A stretch of 64,000 nt of DNA from DASYLJ01 sp964432595 (lineage in GTDB: Bacteria; Desulfobacterota; Binatia; DP-6): contig CAYSOF010000007.1 in the NCBI GenBank assembly GCA_964432595.1, forward strand, positions 62,001-126,000. The letters run 5' to 3'. Below are positions 35,865 through 44,935 of the stretch, one piece after another. The position numbers and the translations under genes were made by a program. Position 1 is the first letter of the stretch. Each line of letters starts with the position of its first letter. The notes beneath the pieces were generated by a model that saw only the letters and a list, made by a program, of their open reading frames with translations, was not told where the DNA came from and made no database searches.

Positions 35865-36696
35865 GCGTCGCGTCGCCTTCGTCACCGGCGCGAGCCGCGG
35901 CATCGGCCGCGGGTGCGCGATCGAGCTGGCGCGTCGCGGCTTCGACCTCGTCCTCACCGCCCGTACGGTGACGGGCACGGAACGGCTCGAGCATTCGGCG
36001 ACGGTCCGGCGCTCGTCCACGGAGCCCCTGCCCGGCAGCCTCGAGGCGACGGCGCGCGAGGTGGAGGCGCTCGGCGTCCGCGCGGCGGTGGTGAAGCTCG
36101 ACCTCGCAGAGCGGACCGACTGGCCGGCGGCCGTCGACGCCGCCCTCGATCGGTTCGGACGCATCGACGTCCTCGTCAACAACGGCCGCTACGTCGGTCC
36201 CGGCCACATGGACGCGTTCGAGGATACGCCACTCGAGCTGATCGAGCGGATGTTCCTCTGCAACGTCCATGCGCCGCTGGCGCTGATCAAGCTCTGCCTG
36301 CCGACGTGGAAGCGCCTCGGCGGCGGCATCGTCGTCAACGTCACGTCGAGCGCGGGCCAGGTCGAGACGCCGGCGCCGATCGGCCAGGGCGGCTGGGGTC
36401 TCGGCTACTCGATCACGAAGGCCGCCTTCGGCCGCATGATCCCCGGCCTGGCGAAGGAGCTGCGCGCGCACCACGTCGCGGTGATCGGCCTCATGCCGGG
36501 CTTCGTCGCGACCGAGCGGATGGCGCTCGAGCTGCGCGACTTCGGCTTCGATGCGTCGCGCGGTCTCCCCGTCGACAATCCGGGCCGCGTCTGCGCGATG
36601 CTCGCCACCGCGACGGACCCGATGCTCTTCTCCGGGAAGGACGTGCACGGCCCGACGTTCTACGCCGAGCACGCGGCCACGCGCTTCGATCGGTAG
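35857..36696 (+). CDS. SDR-family oxidoreductase
   Basis: 279 aa. Nucleotide motif FVTGASRGIGRG, LDLAER, NNGRYVG (NNAG replaced by NNGR), catalytic Ser in VNVTSSAGQVE and Tyr/Lys in YSITKAAFGRM. The segment TVRRSSTEPLPGSLEATARE is an insertion of about 25 residues after beta-2, where cofactor is chosen. It overlaps the NTF2-like gene by 8 bp. Likely oxidises or reduces an alcohol in the same pathway as the crotonase and NTF2-like partner. Confidence 0.87.
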   Translation: MAERRVAFVTGASRGIGRGCAIELARRGFDLVLTARTVTGTERLEHSATVRRSSTEPLPGSLEATAREVEALGVRAAVVKLDLAERTDWPAAVDAALDRFGRIDVLVNNGRYVGPGHMDAFEDTPLELIERMFLCNVHAPLALIKLCLPTWKRLGGGIVVNVTSSAGQVETPAPIGQGGWGLGYSITKAAFGRMIPGLAKELRAHHVAVIGLMPGFVATERMALELRDFGFDASRGLPVDNPGRVCAMLATATDPMLFSGKDVHGPTFYAEHAATRFDR

Positions 36697-36707
36697 TCGG
36701 TCGGCTG

Positions 36708-38408
36708 CTACTGCACCGCCGCGAGGGCGTCGACGATGCCCTCGCCATAGAGGCCGTTGCGTTCCGTCGTGCCGTCGCACACGGCGTTCCACGACTCCGG
36801 GCGACCTTCGTCGACGTAGATCTCGACGCCGCCATCCGGGCAGGGCTGATCGGCGGCCGTCGACAGGAGTATCTGCGCGACCGTGTCGGGAGCGAGCTGC
36901 TTGCCGCCCTTCGCATACTGGCCGTGCCGCTCGATGATCAGCGCGACGACGCCCGTGACGTGCGGCGCCGCCATCGAGGTCCCCTGGAGATACGTGTAGA
37001 AGGCACAGCGCTTCCCCTGCCGGTTGCAGGCCTTCACCGACGAATCGTCCGTGGGGTTGCCGTCCGCGTCGGCCAGGCCTTTGGCGATGGCGACGTGCAG
37101 CGGGTAGGTCGACAGGACGAGGTTCGGGCTCGTTTGGAACGGCGGCGTGCCGACGAAATCGCGGAACCAACCACCGGGAGCCGATATCTCGATGTTGGGA
37201 TAGCCGAAGTTCGAGTAGTCCGCCTTGGTCTTCGACGGACCGACCGACGCGACCTGGATGACGTTCGGGCCCTCGCCGGGCAGGATTTGGCAATCGCTCG
37301 TCAGGGTCCGGCCCGCGGCCGTCCCGGGATTGGGGCTGCCGAAATCCGTGCGCGTCGGCGCCGCGAGGTGCACGTGCTCGTTGCCCGCCGAGGCGACGAG
37401 CGTGACGCCGCGATCGTGCGCGTACTGCAACGCCGCCGTGACGAGCTGCCTCGTGAGGGCCTGCTCGCCGAGCTGCTCCGGCGTCACCGCGCCGTCGAGA
37501 TAGTCGTCGGCCGAATCGCAGTTGAACAGCCACGGATCGACGAAGAAGCTCATGTTCACCACGTCGAGTCCGATGTCGGCCGCATACGTCAACGCGGCGA
37601 CGGTCTCGTAGAGGAAGAAGTAGCCGGAGTCCTGCCCCGCGCGCACGTTGACGATCCGTGCCCGGGGTGCGACGCCGGCCATGCCGAAGCCGTTCTTCTT
37701 CGCGGCGACGACGCCGGCCACGTGCGTGCCGTGCCCGCCGTCGTCGACGTCGGCGGGATCGACGCACGTCGGCACCTCGCAGGGCCCGTCGAGGGATGGG
37801 ATGTCCGTCGTGAAGTTGCGGGACCGCCGGCGGTCGAAATTCGGCGCGATGTCGGGATGGCTCCCGTCGACGCCGGTGTCGATGATACCGACCTGCACCG
37901 TCCGCCCGGTCGCCCGACGGTGCGCGCCGTTCGCGTTCGCGCCGATCATCTGCATGTCCCATTGCAGAGCGTACAGCGGCTCCTCCGGCTTGGCGCCGGC
38001 CGCCTGCACCGCCGACCGCGCGCCGTTCGCCGCCCGCGCGATCGGCGGCCCGACGACCTCGGGCCGCTCCTCGGCGTAGCGCCGGGGCATGCCCGGGGAC
38101 ACGGTACCGATCGAGACGTTGCGCGCCGCGCCCGTCACGACGCCGTGCCGCCGGACCGCGTCGAGAAAGCCGTCGTCCGGCGCCGAGACGAGCGCCACGC
38201 CGAGCGCCGGGTTCAGCACGACGACGCTGCCGCCCGCGACGGCAATCGCCGCAGTGGCGTCCGCCACCGCCCCCTGGAACGAGACGACGTATTCGAGACC
38301 CGTGCGCGGAGGCGTCGGCGATGGCCCCGACTGCGCGCCGGCGAGGGTCGACGCGAAGACTGCGGTGATGGCGAGGAGCAGCTGGGTGCTGCGGCGGTCG
38401 ATGTGCAT
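36708..38408 (-). CDS. Secreted subtilisin-like serine protease (S8)
   Basis: 566 aa from ATG 38408. Signal peptide 1-26 (LLLAITAVFASTLAGA), an N-terminal propeptide of about 100 residues with inhibitor-I9 character (YVVSFQGAVADATAAIAVAG), then the catalytic domain. Triad: Asp 177 in VGIIDTGVDGSHPD, His 226 in DGGHGTHVAG, Ser 478 in GTSMAAPHVTG; oxyanion Asn 343 in SAGNEH. A Cys-containing insert (DGPCEVPTCVDPAD) lies between Asp and His, and several more Cys suggest disulfides. No membrane anchor. Processed extracellular protease. Converges on the SDR gene with 11 bp between stops. Confidence 0.93.
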   Translation of the reverse strand: MHIDRRSTQLLLAITAVFASTLAGAQSGPSPTPPRTGLEYVVSFQGAVADATAAIAVAGGSVVVLNPALGVALVSAPDDGFLDAVRRHGVVTGAARNVSIGTVSPGMPRRYAEERPEVVGPPIARAANGARSAVQAAGAKPEEPLYALQWDMQMIGANANGAHRRATGRTVQVGIIDTGVDGSHPDIAPNFDRRRSRNFTTDIPSLDGPCEVPTCVDPADVDDGGHGTHVAGVVAAKKNGFGMAGVAPRARIVNVRAGQDSGYFFLYETVAALTYAADIGLDVVNMSFFVDPWLFNCDSADDYLDGAVTPEQLGEQALTRQLVTAALQYAHDRGVTLVASAGNEHVHLAAPTRTDFGSPNPGTAAGRTLTSDCQILPGEGPNVIQVASVGPSKTKADYSNFGYPNIEISAPGGWFRDFVGTPPFQTSPNLVLSTYPLHVAIAKGLADADGNPTDDSSVKACNRQGKRCAFYTYLQGTSMAAPHVTGVVALIIERHGQYAKGGKQLAPDTVAQILLSTAADQPCPDGGVEIYVDEGRPESWNAVCDGTTERNGLYGEGIVDALAAVQ

Positions 38409-38426
38409 CTCGTCTCCGTCGGTAGC

Positions 38427-38449
38427 ACGCACGCCATTCTGGCGTGCGT
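38427..38449 (-). terminator. Hairpin between the aldo/keto reductase and protease genes
   Basis: ACGCACGCCA-TTC-TGGCGTGCGT, a 10-bp perfect stem with a 3-nt loop, 67 bp after the reductase stop and about 19 bp before the protease ATG. It has no U-run; it could be a terminator for the reductase message or a leader structure or operator of the protease gene. Confidence 0.35.
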
Positions 38450-38515
38450 TGGAGCGCCGCAGCTAGCACGCGGCATCGCATGATCACAAGCCGTTCCCTG
38501 CACGCCGCGCGCCGG

Positions 38516-39355
38516 TCACAGCGTGGGCAGCGCGTGCCGCAGCGGACCGCGCGGGAATGCCGCCTCGATTCGCGCGATATCGTCGTCGCTCAGGCGCACT
38601 CCGCCGGCACGCGCGTTGTCGTCCGCATGCTCGGGGCTGCCCGCCTTCGGGATGGTGAACGTCCCGGCCTGCCGCGTGAGGAAGCGCAACGCCACCTGGC
38701 GCGGCGTCGCGTCGTACGCCGCCGCGATCTCCGCGAGGACCTTGCCGCCGCGGCTGCGTGCACCCGGAAACCCGCTGCGATGTCCGAACGGGCTGTAGCC
38801 GACGACGGCGACGCCGTGCGCCGCGCACCACGGCACCACGGCGTGCTCGATCGCGCGCTCGCCGAGGTGGTACAGGACCTGATTGCAGGCGGGGCGCGAG
38901 TCGCCGAGGCGCCACACCTCCTCGAGGTCGTCGACGTCGAAGTTGCTGACGCCCCACGAGCGGATCTTGCCGGCGCGCTCCAGCTGCGTGAACGCGGCGA
39001 CCGTCTCCTCGAGCGGGACGACGCCGCGCCAGTGCAGCAGGTAGCAGTCGAGCCGATCGGTGCGCAGCCGCCGCAGCGAGCGCTCGCACGCGGTCACCGT
39101 GCTGCGGCGCGACGCGTGCTCGGGCAGCACCTTGGACACCAGGAACACGTCGTCGCGGCGGCCGGTGACCGCATCGGCGACGACCGCTTCGGCGTCGCCG
39201 TACATCTCGGCGGTGTCGATGTGGTCCATGCCCATGTCGAGCCCGCGCTGCAGCGCCGCGATCGCGGTCGGACGATGCCCCACGTCGATCTGCCACGTAC
39301 CCTGTCCGATCGTCGCGACCTGCGGGCCGTCACGACCGAAGCGACGACGTATCAT
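38516..39355 (-). CDS. Aldo/keto reductase
   Basis: 279 aa from ATG 39355. Catalytic tetrad of the AKR family: Asp and Tyr in DHIDTAEMYGDAE, Lys in FLVSKVLPEHA, His in DCYLLHWRG. NADPH-binding features are SNFDVDDL, GYSPFG and the C-terminal TIPKAGSPEHADDNA. Reduces aldehydes or ketones; physiological substrate unknown. Divergent from the UbiA prenyltransferase gene. Confidence 0.93.
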   Translation of the reverse strand: MIRRRFGRDGPQVATIGQGTWQIDVGHRPTAIAALQRGLDMGMDHIDTAEMYGDAEAVVADAVTGRRDDVFLVSKVLPEHASRRSTVTACERSLRRLRTDRLDCYLLHWRGVVPLEETVAAFTQLERAGKIRSWGVSNFDVDDLEEVWRLGDSRPACNQVLYHLGERAIEHAVVPWCAAHGVAVVGYSPFGHRSGFPGARSRGGKVLAEIAAAYDATPRQVALRFLTRQAGTFTIPKAGSPEHADDNARAGGVRLSDDDIARIEAAFPRGPLRHALPTL

Positions 39356-39403
39356 GCGGCGAGCGTACCACCGGCCGGGTCGCTGCATACCCCACCCGCT
39401 CGG

Positions 39404-39432
39404 TTGACCCATGAGGATCGACCGCCTAAACG
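39404..39432 (+). promoter_or_regulatory. Promoter of the UbiA prenyltransferase gene
   Basis: TTGACC (39404-39409), 17-bp spacer, TAAACG (39427-39432). The predicted start site coincides with the A of the ATG at 39439, so a truly leaderless mRNA is expected; no Shine-Dalgarno is present. Confidence 0.45.
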
Positions 39433-39438
39433 AGCCAC

Positions 39439-40494
39439 ATGGCAGAACGCGTGGATGCCGTCGGCTCCGAGACCGAGGTCGCCGCACCGGGCCTGACTGG
39501 TCTGATCGACAACTGGCGGCACATCCTGGCGCAGGGCAACCTGCCGAAGGGGCGGGCCATCGACGGCGTGTCGCGCTGGCTCCTCATCACGCGCGCGTGC
39601 GTGTTCTCGATGACGATCACGTCGGCGCTGATCGGCGGTCTGCTCGCCGCAGCGACCGCGCCGGCCCCCGACTGGGGCCTGTTCTTCCTGGCGACCGCGG
39701 GCCTCGTCCTCGCCCACGCCGCCAACAACATGATCAACGACTTCTTCGACACCCAGGGCGGCGTCGACACGCAGGAGTACACGCGCGTCCTCTACGCGCC
39801 GCATCCGCTGTTCTCCGGCCTGATCAGCGAGAGCGGGCTCATCGCCAGCATCGCGGTCGTCAACCTGATCGACCTGCTGATCCTCTTCGCGCTCTTCGAC
39901 GCACGCGGCTGGGGCGTCGTCGCGTTCGCCCTCGCGGGCCTCTTCATCAGCGTCTTCTACGTGGCGCCGCCGCTCAAGCTGAAGCACCACGGTCTCGGCG
40001 AGCCGGGCGTGTTCATCGTCTGGGGACCGCTGATGATCGGCGGCGTCTTCTACGTGACGGCGGGCTTCGTGCCGTCGTGGCTGTGGATCGCGACCCTGCC
40101 CTACGCGATCAGCGTCACGACCGTGCTGATCGGCAAGCACGTCGACAAGTACGAGCAGGACAAGGCGCGCGGCATCAACACCCTCCCCGTCATCCTCGGC
40201 AAGCACGCATCGCTCCGCCTGAACCAGGCGATGATGATCGCGTTCTACCCGATCGTCGCGGCGCTCGTGTTCACCGGCAGCCTCGGGTGGGGCGTGCTTC
40301 TGGTCGTCTTCGCGCTGCCTCGTCTGGTCACGGTGCTGAAGGCCTACAACCAGCCGAAGCCCGACGCGCCGCCGCCGGGCTTCCGCATCTGGCCGCTCTG
40401 GTACGTGGCCCTCGCCTTCCACCACAACAAGCTGGCGGGCGGCCTCTTCGTGCTCGGCCTCGTCGTGAATCTGGTCCTCGGGCTCGGCGCCTAA
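39439..40494 (+). CDS. UbiA-family prenyltransferase
   Basis: 351 aa integral membrane protein with about eight or nine helices. First Asp-rich motif NNMINDFFDTQGGVD (NxxxDxxxD type, residues about 96-110) and second motif GKHVDKYEQDKARGINTLPV. These bind the Mg-diphosphate of a polyprenyl donor, and the enzyme attaches it to an aromatic or other acceptor. GINTLPVILG resembles the MenA branch; other UbiA branches make heme O or membrane lipids. The product cannot be settled from this gene alone. It converges with the acyl-CoA dehydrogenase with a 4-bp overlap of stops. Confidence 0.88.
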   Translation: MAERVDAVGSETEVAAPGLTGLIDNWRHILAQGNLPKGRAIDGVSRWLLITRACVFSMTITSALIGGLLAAATAPAPDWGLFFLATAGLVLAHAANNMINDFFDTQGGVDTQEYTRVLYAPHPLFSGLISESGLIASIAVVNLIDLLILFALFDARGWGVVAFALAGLFISVFYVAPPLKLKHHGLGEPGVFIVWGPLMIGGVFYVTAGFVPSWLWIATLPYAISVTTVLIGKHVDKYEQDKARGINTLPVILGKHASLRLNQAMMIAFYPIVAALVFTGSLGWGVLLVVFALPRLVTVLKAYNQPKPDAPPPGFRIWPLWYVALAFHHNKLAGGLFVLGLVVNLVLGLGA

Positions 40495-41630
40495 CGGCGC
40501 GGCATGCCCAGCACCCGCTGCGCGACGATGTTCCGCTGCACCTCGCTGGTGCCGCCGGCGATCGTCATCGAGCGGTCATAGAGGTACTGGCGCGCCCAGC
40601 GCCCGCCGAACGGCGCGCGCTCGTCGTGCATGAGGGTCGCGTACGGACCGAGTATCTCCATCGCCGTCTCCGAGAACTCCTGCACGAGGCTCGTGCCCAT
40701 GAGCTTCATCGCGGCGGACAGGTGCGGGTTCATGCGATCGCGGAGCGAATCGGTCAGCGAGCGCATGCCGGCGTACCGCATGATCGCGCCCTTGATCGCC
40801 AGGTCGGCGAGGCGCTGGCGGACGCGCGGGTCACGCTCCTTCTTCTGGCCGCGCGTCGTGGTGATGAGCCAGTCGAGCGCCTGATCTGAGCGGACGCTGC
40901 CCGCGATGCCCGAGCGCTCGTTGACGAGCGCGCTGGAAACGACCTCCCAGCCCTGCCCCTCCTTGCCGAGCAGATTCGCCACCGGGACCTTCACGTCGGT
41001 CATGAAGACCTCGTTGAACTCGACGCCGCCGTCGATCTGCTTGATCGGCCGGATCTCGACGCCGGGGCTGCGGAGGTCCATCAGCAGCAGCGACAGGCCG
41101 CCCCACTTCGACTCGTTCGAGGTGCGGACGAGCACGAAGTACCAGTCGGAGATGTGCGCCAGCGTCGTCCAGATCTTCTGGCCGTTGACGACGTAGTGAT
41201 CGCCGACGCGCTCGGCCTTGGTCGCCGCGGCGGCCATGTCGGAGCCCGACGCCGGCTCGGAGTAGCCCGTCGCCCAGATCTCGTCCGCCGTGAGGATCTT
41301 CGGGATGAAGCGGCGCTTCTGCTCCTCGGTGCCGTAGCGCATGAGCGCCGGGCCGACCCACCAGATCGCCATCGCGTTGACGACGCCCGGGGCGCGCACG
41401 CGCGCCAGCTCTTCGTTGAGGATGGCCTGCTCCATCGGCGAGAGGCCGGCGCCGCCGTACTCCGTGGGCCACGCGACGGCGAGGAACCCCGCGGCATGCA
41501 GCTTCCGCTGCCAGGCGCGCATCGCCTCGAGGTCGTCGGCCAGCGATCCCGGCGGCGGCACGTTGGCCTCGAGCCAGGTGCGCACGCGGGCGCGGAAGGC
41601 GTCCTCTTCGGGCGTGTACGACATGTCCAT
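40491..41630 (-). CDS. Acyl-CoA dehydrogenase family protein
   Basis: 379 aa. ACAD fold: N-terminal helical domain (WQRKLHAAGFLAVAWPTEYG), FAD/substrate region YSEPASGSDMAAAATKAERV, VVNGQKIWTTLAHISDWYFV and C-terminal MTIAGGTSEVQRNIVAQRVL with the GGT diphosphate loop. It resembles the FadE-type enzymes used on steroid side chains and long or branched acyl-CoAs. GGAGG lies upstream of the ATG. Stand-alone gene; electron acceptor ETF not encoded here. Confidence 0.92.
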   Translation of the reverse strand: MDMSYTPEEDAFRARVRTWLEANVPPPGSLADDLEAMRAWQRKLHAAGFLAVAWPTEYGGAGLSPMEQAILNEELARVRAPGVVNAMAIWWVGPALMRYGTEEQKRRFIPKILTADEIWATGYSEPASGSDMAAAATKAERVGDHYVVNGQKIWTTLAHISDWYFVLVRTSNESKWGGLSLLLMDLRSPGVEIRPIKQIDGGVEFNEVFMTDVKVPVANLLGKEGQGWEVVSSALVNERSGIAGSVRSDQALDWLITTTRGQKKERDPRVRQRLADLAIKGAIMRYAGMRSLTDSLRDRMNPHLSAAMKLMGTSLVQEFSETAMEILGPYATLMHDERAPFGGRWARQYLYDRSMTIAGGTSEVQRNIVAQRVLGMPRR

Positions 41631-41739
41631 CGGCGTGACCTCCGGAGCGGCACCATAAATCGAGCCGTCGCCTCAACGCCAGTCCCGCATGCTCACGGCG
41701 TGGGCGATCGTGCGCCTGCCCGGACGGCAGGAAGCACGT

Positions 41740-41775
41740 GCATGCGGCGCGGCGCGCCCGTGCCGCGCCGCATGC
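41740..41775 (+). repeat. Long hairpin upstream of the amidase operon
   Basis: GCATGCGGCGCGGC, 8-nt loop, GCCGCGCCGCATGC: a 14-bp perfect stem. It lies 72 bp before the GTG of the small gene at 41848, inside a 217-bp non-coding gap (41631-41847), which otherwise shows only an AGGAG site near its end. It has no U-run. It could be a terminator for either side or a leader structure of the amidase operon. Confidence 0.5.
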
Positions 41776-41847
41776 CCGCCGGCATCGTCCTTGCTGTCGG
41801 TCACCAGACGTCCGCATCGCACGGACCCGAGCGCATAGGAGCCTCAC

Positions 41848-42150
41848 GTGGCCATCACTCCACCGACGACCGACGAGCTCAACACGTACATCCGCGCGCG
41901 CCTCGCGCTGATCGGCATCGACATCTCCGTCCTGCCGGAGTCCGACTCGAACGCGCCCGCCGACCAGACGCGCGTCCTGAGCGCGTGCCGGCAGATACTG
42001 ACGGGCACCGTACCGACGATCAGCGACTACCTGCCCGACGTGCAGGAGAACCCGCCCGTCCTCTACCCCGCGCCGTTCACCGAATGGGCGAGCGAAGACG
42101 GCGGCCGCAAGAGCCTGCGCGAGCGTCGCAAGGAGCTCGGCTTCGGCTGA
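41848..42150 (+). CDS. Small acidic protein upstream of the amidase, unknown function (100 aa)
   Basis: GTG start with AGGAG 6 nt upstream. Sequence starts AITPPTTDELNTYIRARLAL, has the middle LPESDSNAPADQTRVLSACR and a basic end (SLRERRKELGFG). No signal peptide, membrane segment or known motif, one Cys. It sits 29 bp before the Tat amidase gene, whose own Shine-Dalgarno lies in the gap, so both are on one message. It may be a partner or a chaperone of the amidase; the role is unknown. Codon usage is like the neighbours, which supports a real gene. Confidence 0.65.
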   Translation: MAITPPTTDELNTYIRARLALIGIDISVLPESDSNAPADQTRVLSACRQILTGTVPTISDYLPDVQENPPVLYPAPFTEWASEDGGRKSLRERRKELGFG

Positions 42151-42179
42151 GCCATCCGCATCCGAACGAAGGAGACTCC

Positions 42180-43811
42180 GTGACCGACGATGAAGATCGC
42201 ACATCCGACCAGCCGCAAGATCGTCTGATCGACCGGCGCTCGTTCCTGACCCGCATGAGCGCGCTGTCGGCCGCAGCGGGCGCCGCGACGGTGCTGCCGC
42301 CGATCGGCCTCCGCGAGGCGATCGCGGCCGTGGGCCTCGGCAACGACGCCTACGCGCAGACCATCCGCCCCGAGGCGCTCGCCGACCCGACCGAGCTGAC
42401 GATCTCCGAGGCGGCGACGCTCATCAAGAAGAAGCAGCTGTCACCCGTCGAGCTCGTGCAGGCCTACCTCGACCGCATCGCGCTCTATGACGCGGAGTAC
42501 TACCAGGCCTTCAACACCGTCCGCGCGAACGCGGCGCTCGCGGAAGCGGCCGCCGCCGCGGCCGCGCGCACCGTCGGCCCGCTGCACGGCATCCCGCTCG
42601 CGATCAAGGACAACTACTTCACGGCCGGCACGCTCACCACGGCGAACTCGTTCATCTTCGAGGATTTCGTCCCCGACTTCGACTCGAGCTGCGTCGCGCG
42701 ACTGAAGGCGGCCGGCGGCATCGTCCTCGGCAAGATGCAGATGGGCCCGCTCGCGACCACCCGTGCGACGACTCCTCTCGGCGTCGTGACGACGCGCAAC
42801 GCCTGGACGCCGAACGATCCCCAGACCAATCCCGGTGGATCGTCGAGCGGCTCGGCCACGGCCGTCGCCGGCCGCCTCGCGACGTCGTCGATCGGCACAC
42901 AGACCGGCGGCTCGATCACGGCGCCGTCGAACGCACAGGCGCTCACCGGCCTCAAGCCGACGGTCGGCCGGGCGTCGCTCTACGGGATCGTCCCGCTGAC
43001 GTACACGCGGGATCATCCGGGCCCGCTCGCGCGCGACGCGAAAGACGCCGCGATCATGATGCAGGTGATGGCGGGGCCAGACCTGAACGACCCGCGCACG
43101 CTCGGCCTGCCGCCCGTGCCCGATCTCGTCAAGGCAGCGACGCCGGTCCGCAAGGGCAGCGGCTATGGGCTTCGCTGGCCGACCACCATCGGCGTCATCC
43201 CGGGATACTTGACCGGGAACGCCGCCGCCGCGCGCACCGCGATGCTGAACACGTTCGCGTCACTCGGCGCCACCGTCGTCGACGTCACGCTGCCCGCCGA
43301 CTGGGACCTGCTGACGGGCGGCTCGTTCAACAACGTGCGGCTCCCGGAACGCTCCGAGCCCTTCCTCGAGTACCTGAAGCAGGACGTGCGCCTCTTCGGC
43401 GTCTCGCTGAACAGCTGGATGCAGGGCCTGTTCCTCGGCGGCGAAGACTATTTGAAGGGACAGCGCGCGAAGTTCGTGCTGATGCAGCAGGTGCTGCTCG
43501 ACCTCTTCGAGCAGTGCGACGTGGTCGTACAGACGAGCCCCGTCCCCTTCGACATCCTCGGCCTGCCCGAGATCGCGTTCAACGTCGGCTTCAGCCCCAA
43601 CGGCGCCGGCCTGCCGGTGCCGATCGGCGCGATCCTCGGCGGGCTGCCGTTCGCCGAGGACCGGCTGCTCTCGCTGGTGGCGGCGTATCAGGCCGTCACC
43701 GGCTTCCATCTCGAGCGTCCGGCCAACCCGCTGGTGTCGCCGGCCGCCCGCCGCGTGGCGTCGACTCCCCTCGCGCTCACGGCGGAGGACGTGGTGGAGC
43801 TGACAGAGTAG
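42180..43811 (+). CDS. Tat-exported amidase-signature-family hydrolase
   Basis: 543 aa from GTG 42180, with AAGGAG upstream. A twin-arginine signal (IDRRSFLTRMSALSAAAGAA, residues 17-36) predicts folded export. The amidase-signature triad is Lys 143 (GIPLAIKDNYF), the cis-Ser in NPGGSSSGSATAVAG (about 222) and nucleophile Ser 245 (GTQTGGSITAPS). The long C-terminal domain includes LPEIAFNVGFSPNGAGLPVP. Hydrolyses an amide bond outside the cytoplasm or in the periplasm; the substrate is unknown. A stable hairpin follows the stop. Confidence 0.92.
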   Translation: MTDDEDRTSDQPQDRLIDRRSFLTRMSALSAAAGAATVLPPIGLREAIAAVGLGNDAYAQTIRPEALADPTELTISEAATLIKKKQLSPVELVQAYLDRIALYDAEYYQAFNTVRANAALAEAAAAAAARTVGPLHGIPLAIKDNYFTAGTLTTANSFIFEDFVPDFDSSCVARLKAAGGIVLGKMQMGPLATTRATTPLGVVTTRNAWTPNDPQTNPGGSSSGSATAVAGRLATSSIGTQTGGSITAPSNAQALTGLKPTVGRASLYGIVPLTYTRDHPGPLARDAKDAAIMMQVMAGPDLNDPRTLGLPPVPDLVKAATPVRKGSGYGLRWPTTIGVIPGYLTGNAAAARTAMLNTFASLGATVVDVTLPADWDLLTGGSFNNVRLPERSEPFLEYLKQDVRLFGVSLNSWMQGLFLGGEDYLKGQRAKFVLMQQVLLDLFEQCDVVVQTSPVPFDILGLPEIAFNVGFSPNGAGLPVPIGAILGGLPFAEDRLLSLVAAYQAVTGFHLERPANPLVSPAARRVASTPLALTAEDVVELTE

Positions 43812-43817
43812 CGCGAC

Positions 43818-43857
43818 GCCCGGTGCCGCGGACGGCTTCCCGCCCGCGGCACCGGGC
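43818..43857 (+). terminator. Hairpin after the amidase gene
   Basis: GCCCGGTGCCGCGG, 12-nt loop, CCGCGGCACCGGGC: a 14-bp perfect stem directly after the amidase stop. No U-run follows, so it may act with Rho or mainly stabilise the message end. Confidence 0.5.
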
Positions 43858-43884
43858 ACGTGGACATCTGCCGCGCGTTCATGG

Positions 43885-44901
43885 ATGACGCACGCGGTGG
43901 ACGTGGTCCTGTTTCTCCTCTCCGCCGGCCTGATCGTCGCCGCCGGGATCCGCGTCGCCCGCTCCGGCGACGTCATCGCCACGGAGACCCGCTTGGGCGG
44001 TGTCTGGGTCGGAGCGATCCTCGTCGCCGGTGCGACCTCCCTGCCCGAGCTCGTCACCGACGTCAGCGCCGTTCGTCAAGGGGCGCCGGGGATCGCCGCC
44101 GGCGATCTGTTCGGCTCGAGCATGGCGAACATGCTGATCCTCGCGCTCGCGGATCTCCTGACGCGACACACCCGCATCCTCACCCGGGTCGCGCTGAACC
44201 AGCTCGCCGTCGGAACGCTCGCCATATGCCTGACGGCGCTGGCGACGGTCGGTCTCGTCGTTCCGGCGCCCGCGGTCGCCGGAATCGGCTGGGCGCCGGC
44301 GGCGACGGGTGCGGCCTATCTCGCCGGGATGCGCTTCCTGTACCGAAACCGTCCCGAGCCGCCGTTCGGCCCGGCCGGCGATGGCCCCGCGGCGGGACAC
44401 TCCGCATCACAGGTCCGGCGTGCCGCGGTCGGCTTCGTCGTCGCCGCCGTCGTGATCGTGCTCGCCGCGCCGCTGCTCGCGTCGTCGACCGTTGCCATCG
44501 CGGCGCTCCTTGGGATCTCGCATGGCTTCGCCGGTGTGCTCCTCCTGGCCGTCATCACGTCGCTGCCGGAGGCCGTCGTCACGACGGCGAGCGTGCGGAC
44601 CGGCGCCTACGACCTCGCCGTCGGCAACCTGCTCGGCAGCAACTGCTTCAACATGGCCGCGCTCGCGATGCTGGAGGTGGCCGACGGTGGCGGCTCGCTG
44701 CTGGCGGACGCCGGAGGAGAGCTCGTCGTCCCCGCCGCGTCGGGCATCGTGCTCATGGCGCTCGCGATGCTCGGCGTCCTCGACCGCTCGGAGCGCAGCG
44801 GCCGACGGATCGAGATCGGACCGATCGTCGTGATCGTCGCGTACGTCGCGGCCCTGGTCCTCACCGCCTCCACGCCCGGTGCGATGCCCCGCGTGGATTG
44901 A
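43885..44901 (+). CDS. Sodium/calcium-exchanger (CaCA) family antiporter
   Basis: 338 aa membrane protein with two inverted halves. The two alpha-repeats are visible: VAGATSLPELVTDVSAVRQG then GDLFGSSMANML, and LAVITSLPEAVVTTASVRTG then GNLLGSNCFNM. The Glu in each repeat (SLPE) coordinates the cation. Between the halves is a short soluble loop (RNRPEPPFGPAGDGPAAGHS). Predicted inner-membrane cation antiporter; ion specificity is not certain. It stands between the amidase and the agmatine genes, all on the same strand. Confidence 0.9.
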   Translation: MTHAVDVVLFLLSAGLIVAAGIRVARSGDVIATETRLGGVWVGAILVAGATSLPELVTDVSAVRQGAPGIAAGDLFGSSMANMLILALADLLTRHTRILTRVALNQLAVGTLAICLTALATVGLVVPAPAVAGIGWAPAATGAAYLAGMRFLYRNRPEPPFGPAGDGPAAGHSASQVRRAAVGFVVAAVVIVLAAPLLASSTVAIAALLGISHGFAGVLLLAVITSLPEAVVTTASVRTGAYDLAVGNLLGSNCFNMAALAMLEVADGGGSLLADAGGELVVPAASGIVLMALAMLGVLDRSERSGRRIEIGPIVVIVAYVAALVLTASTPGAMPRVD

Positions 44902-44935
44902 CAGCGCTCCATGGCACCGGCACGCTCGCGCGCAC

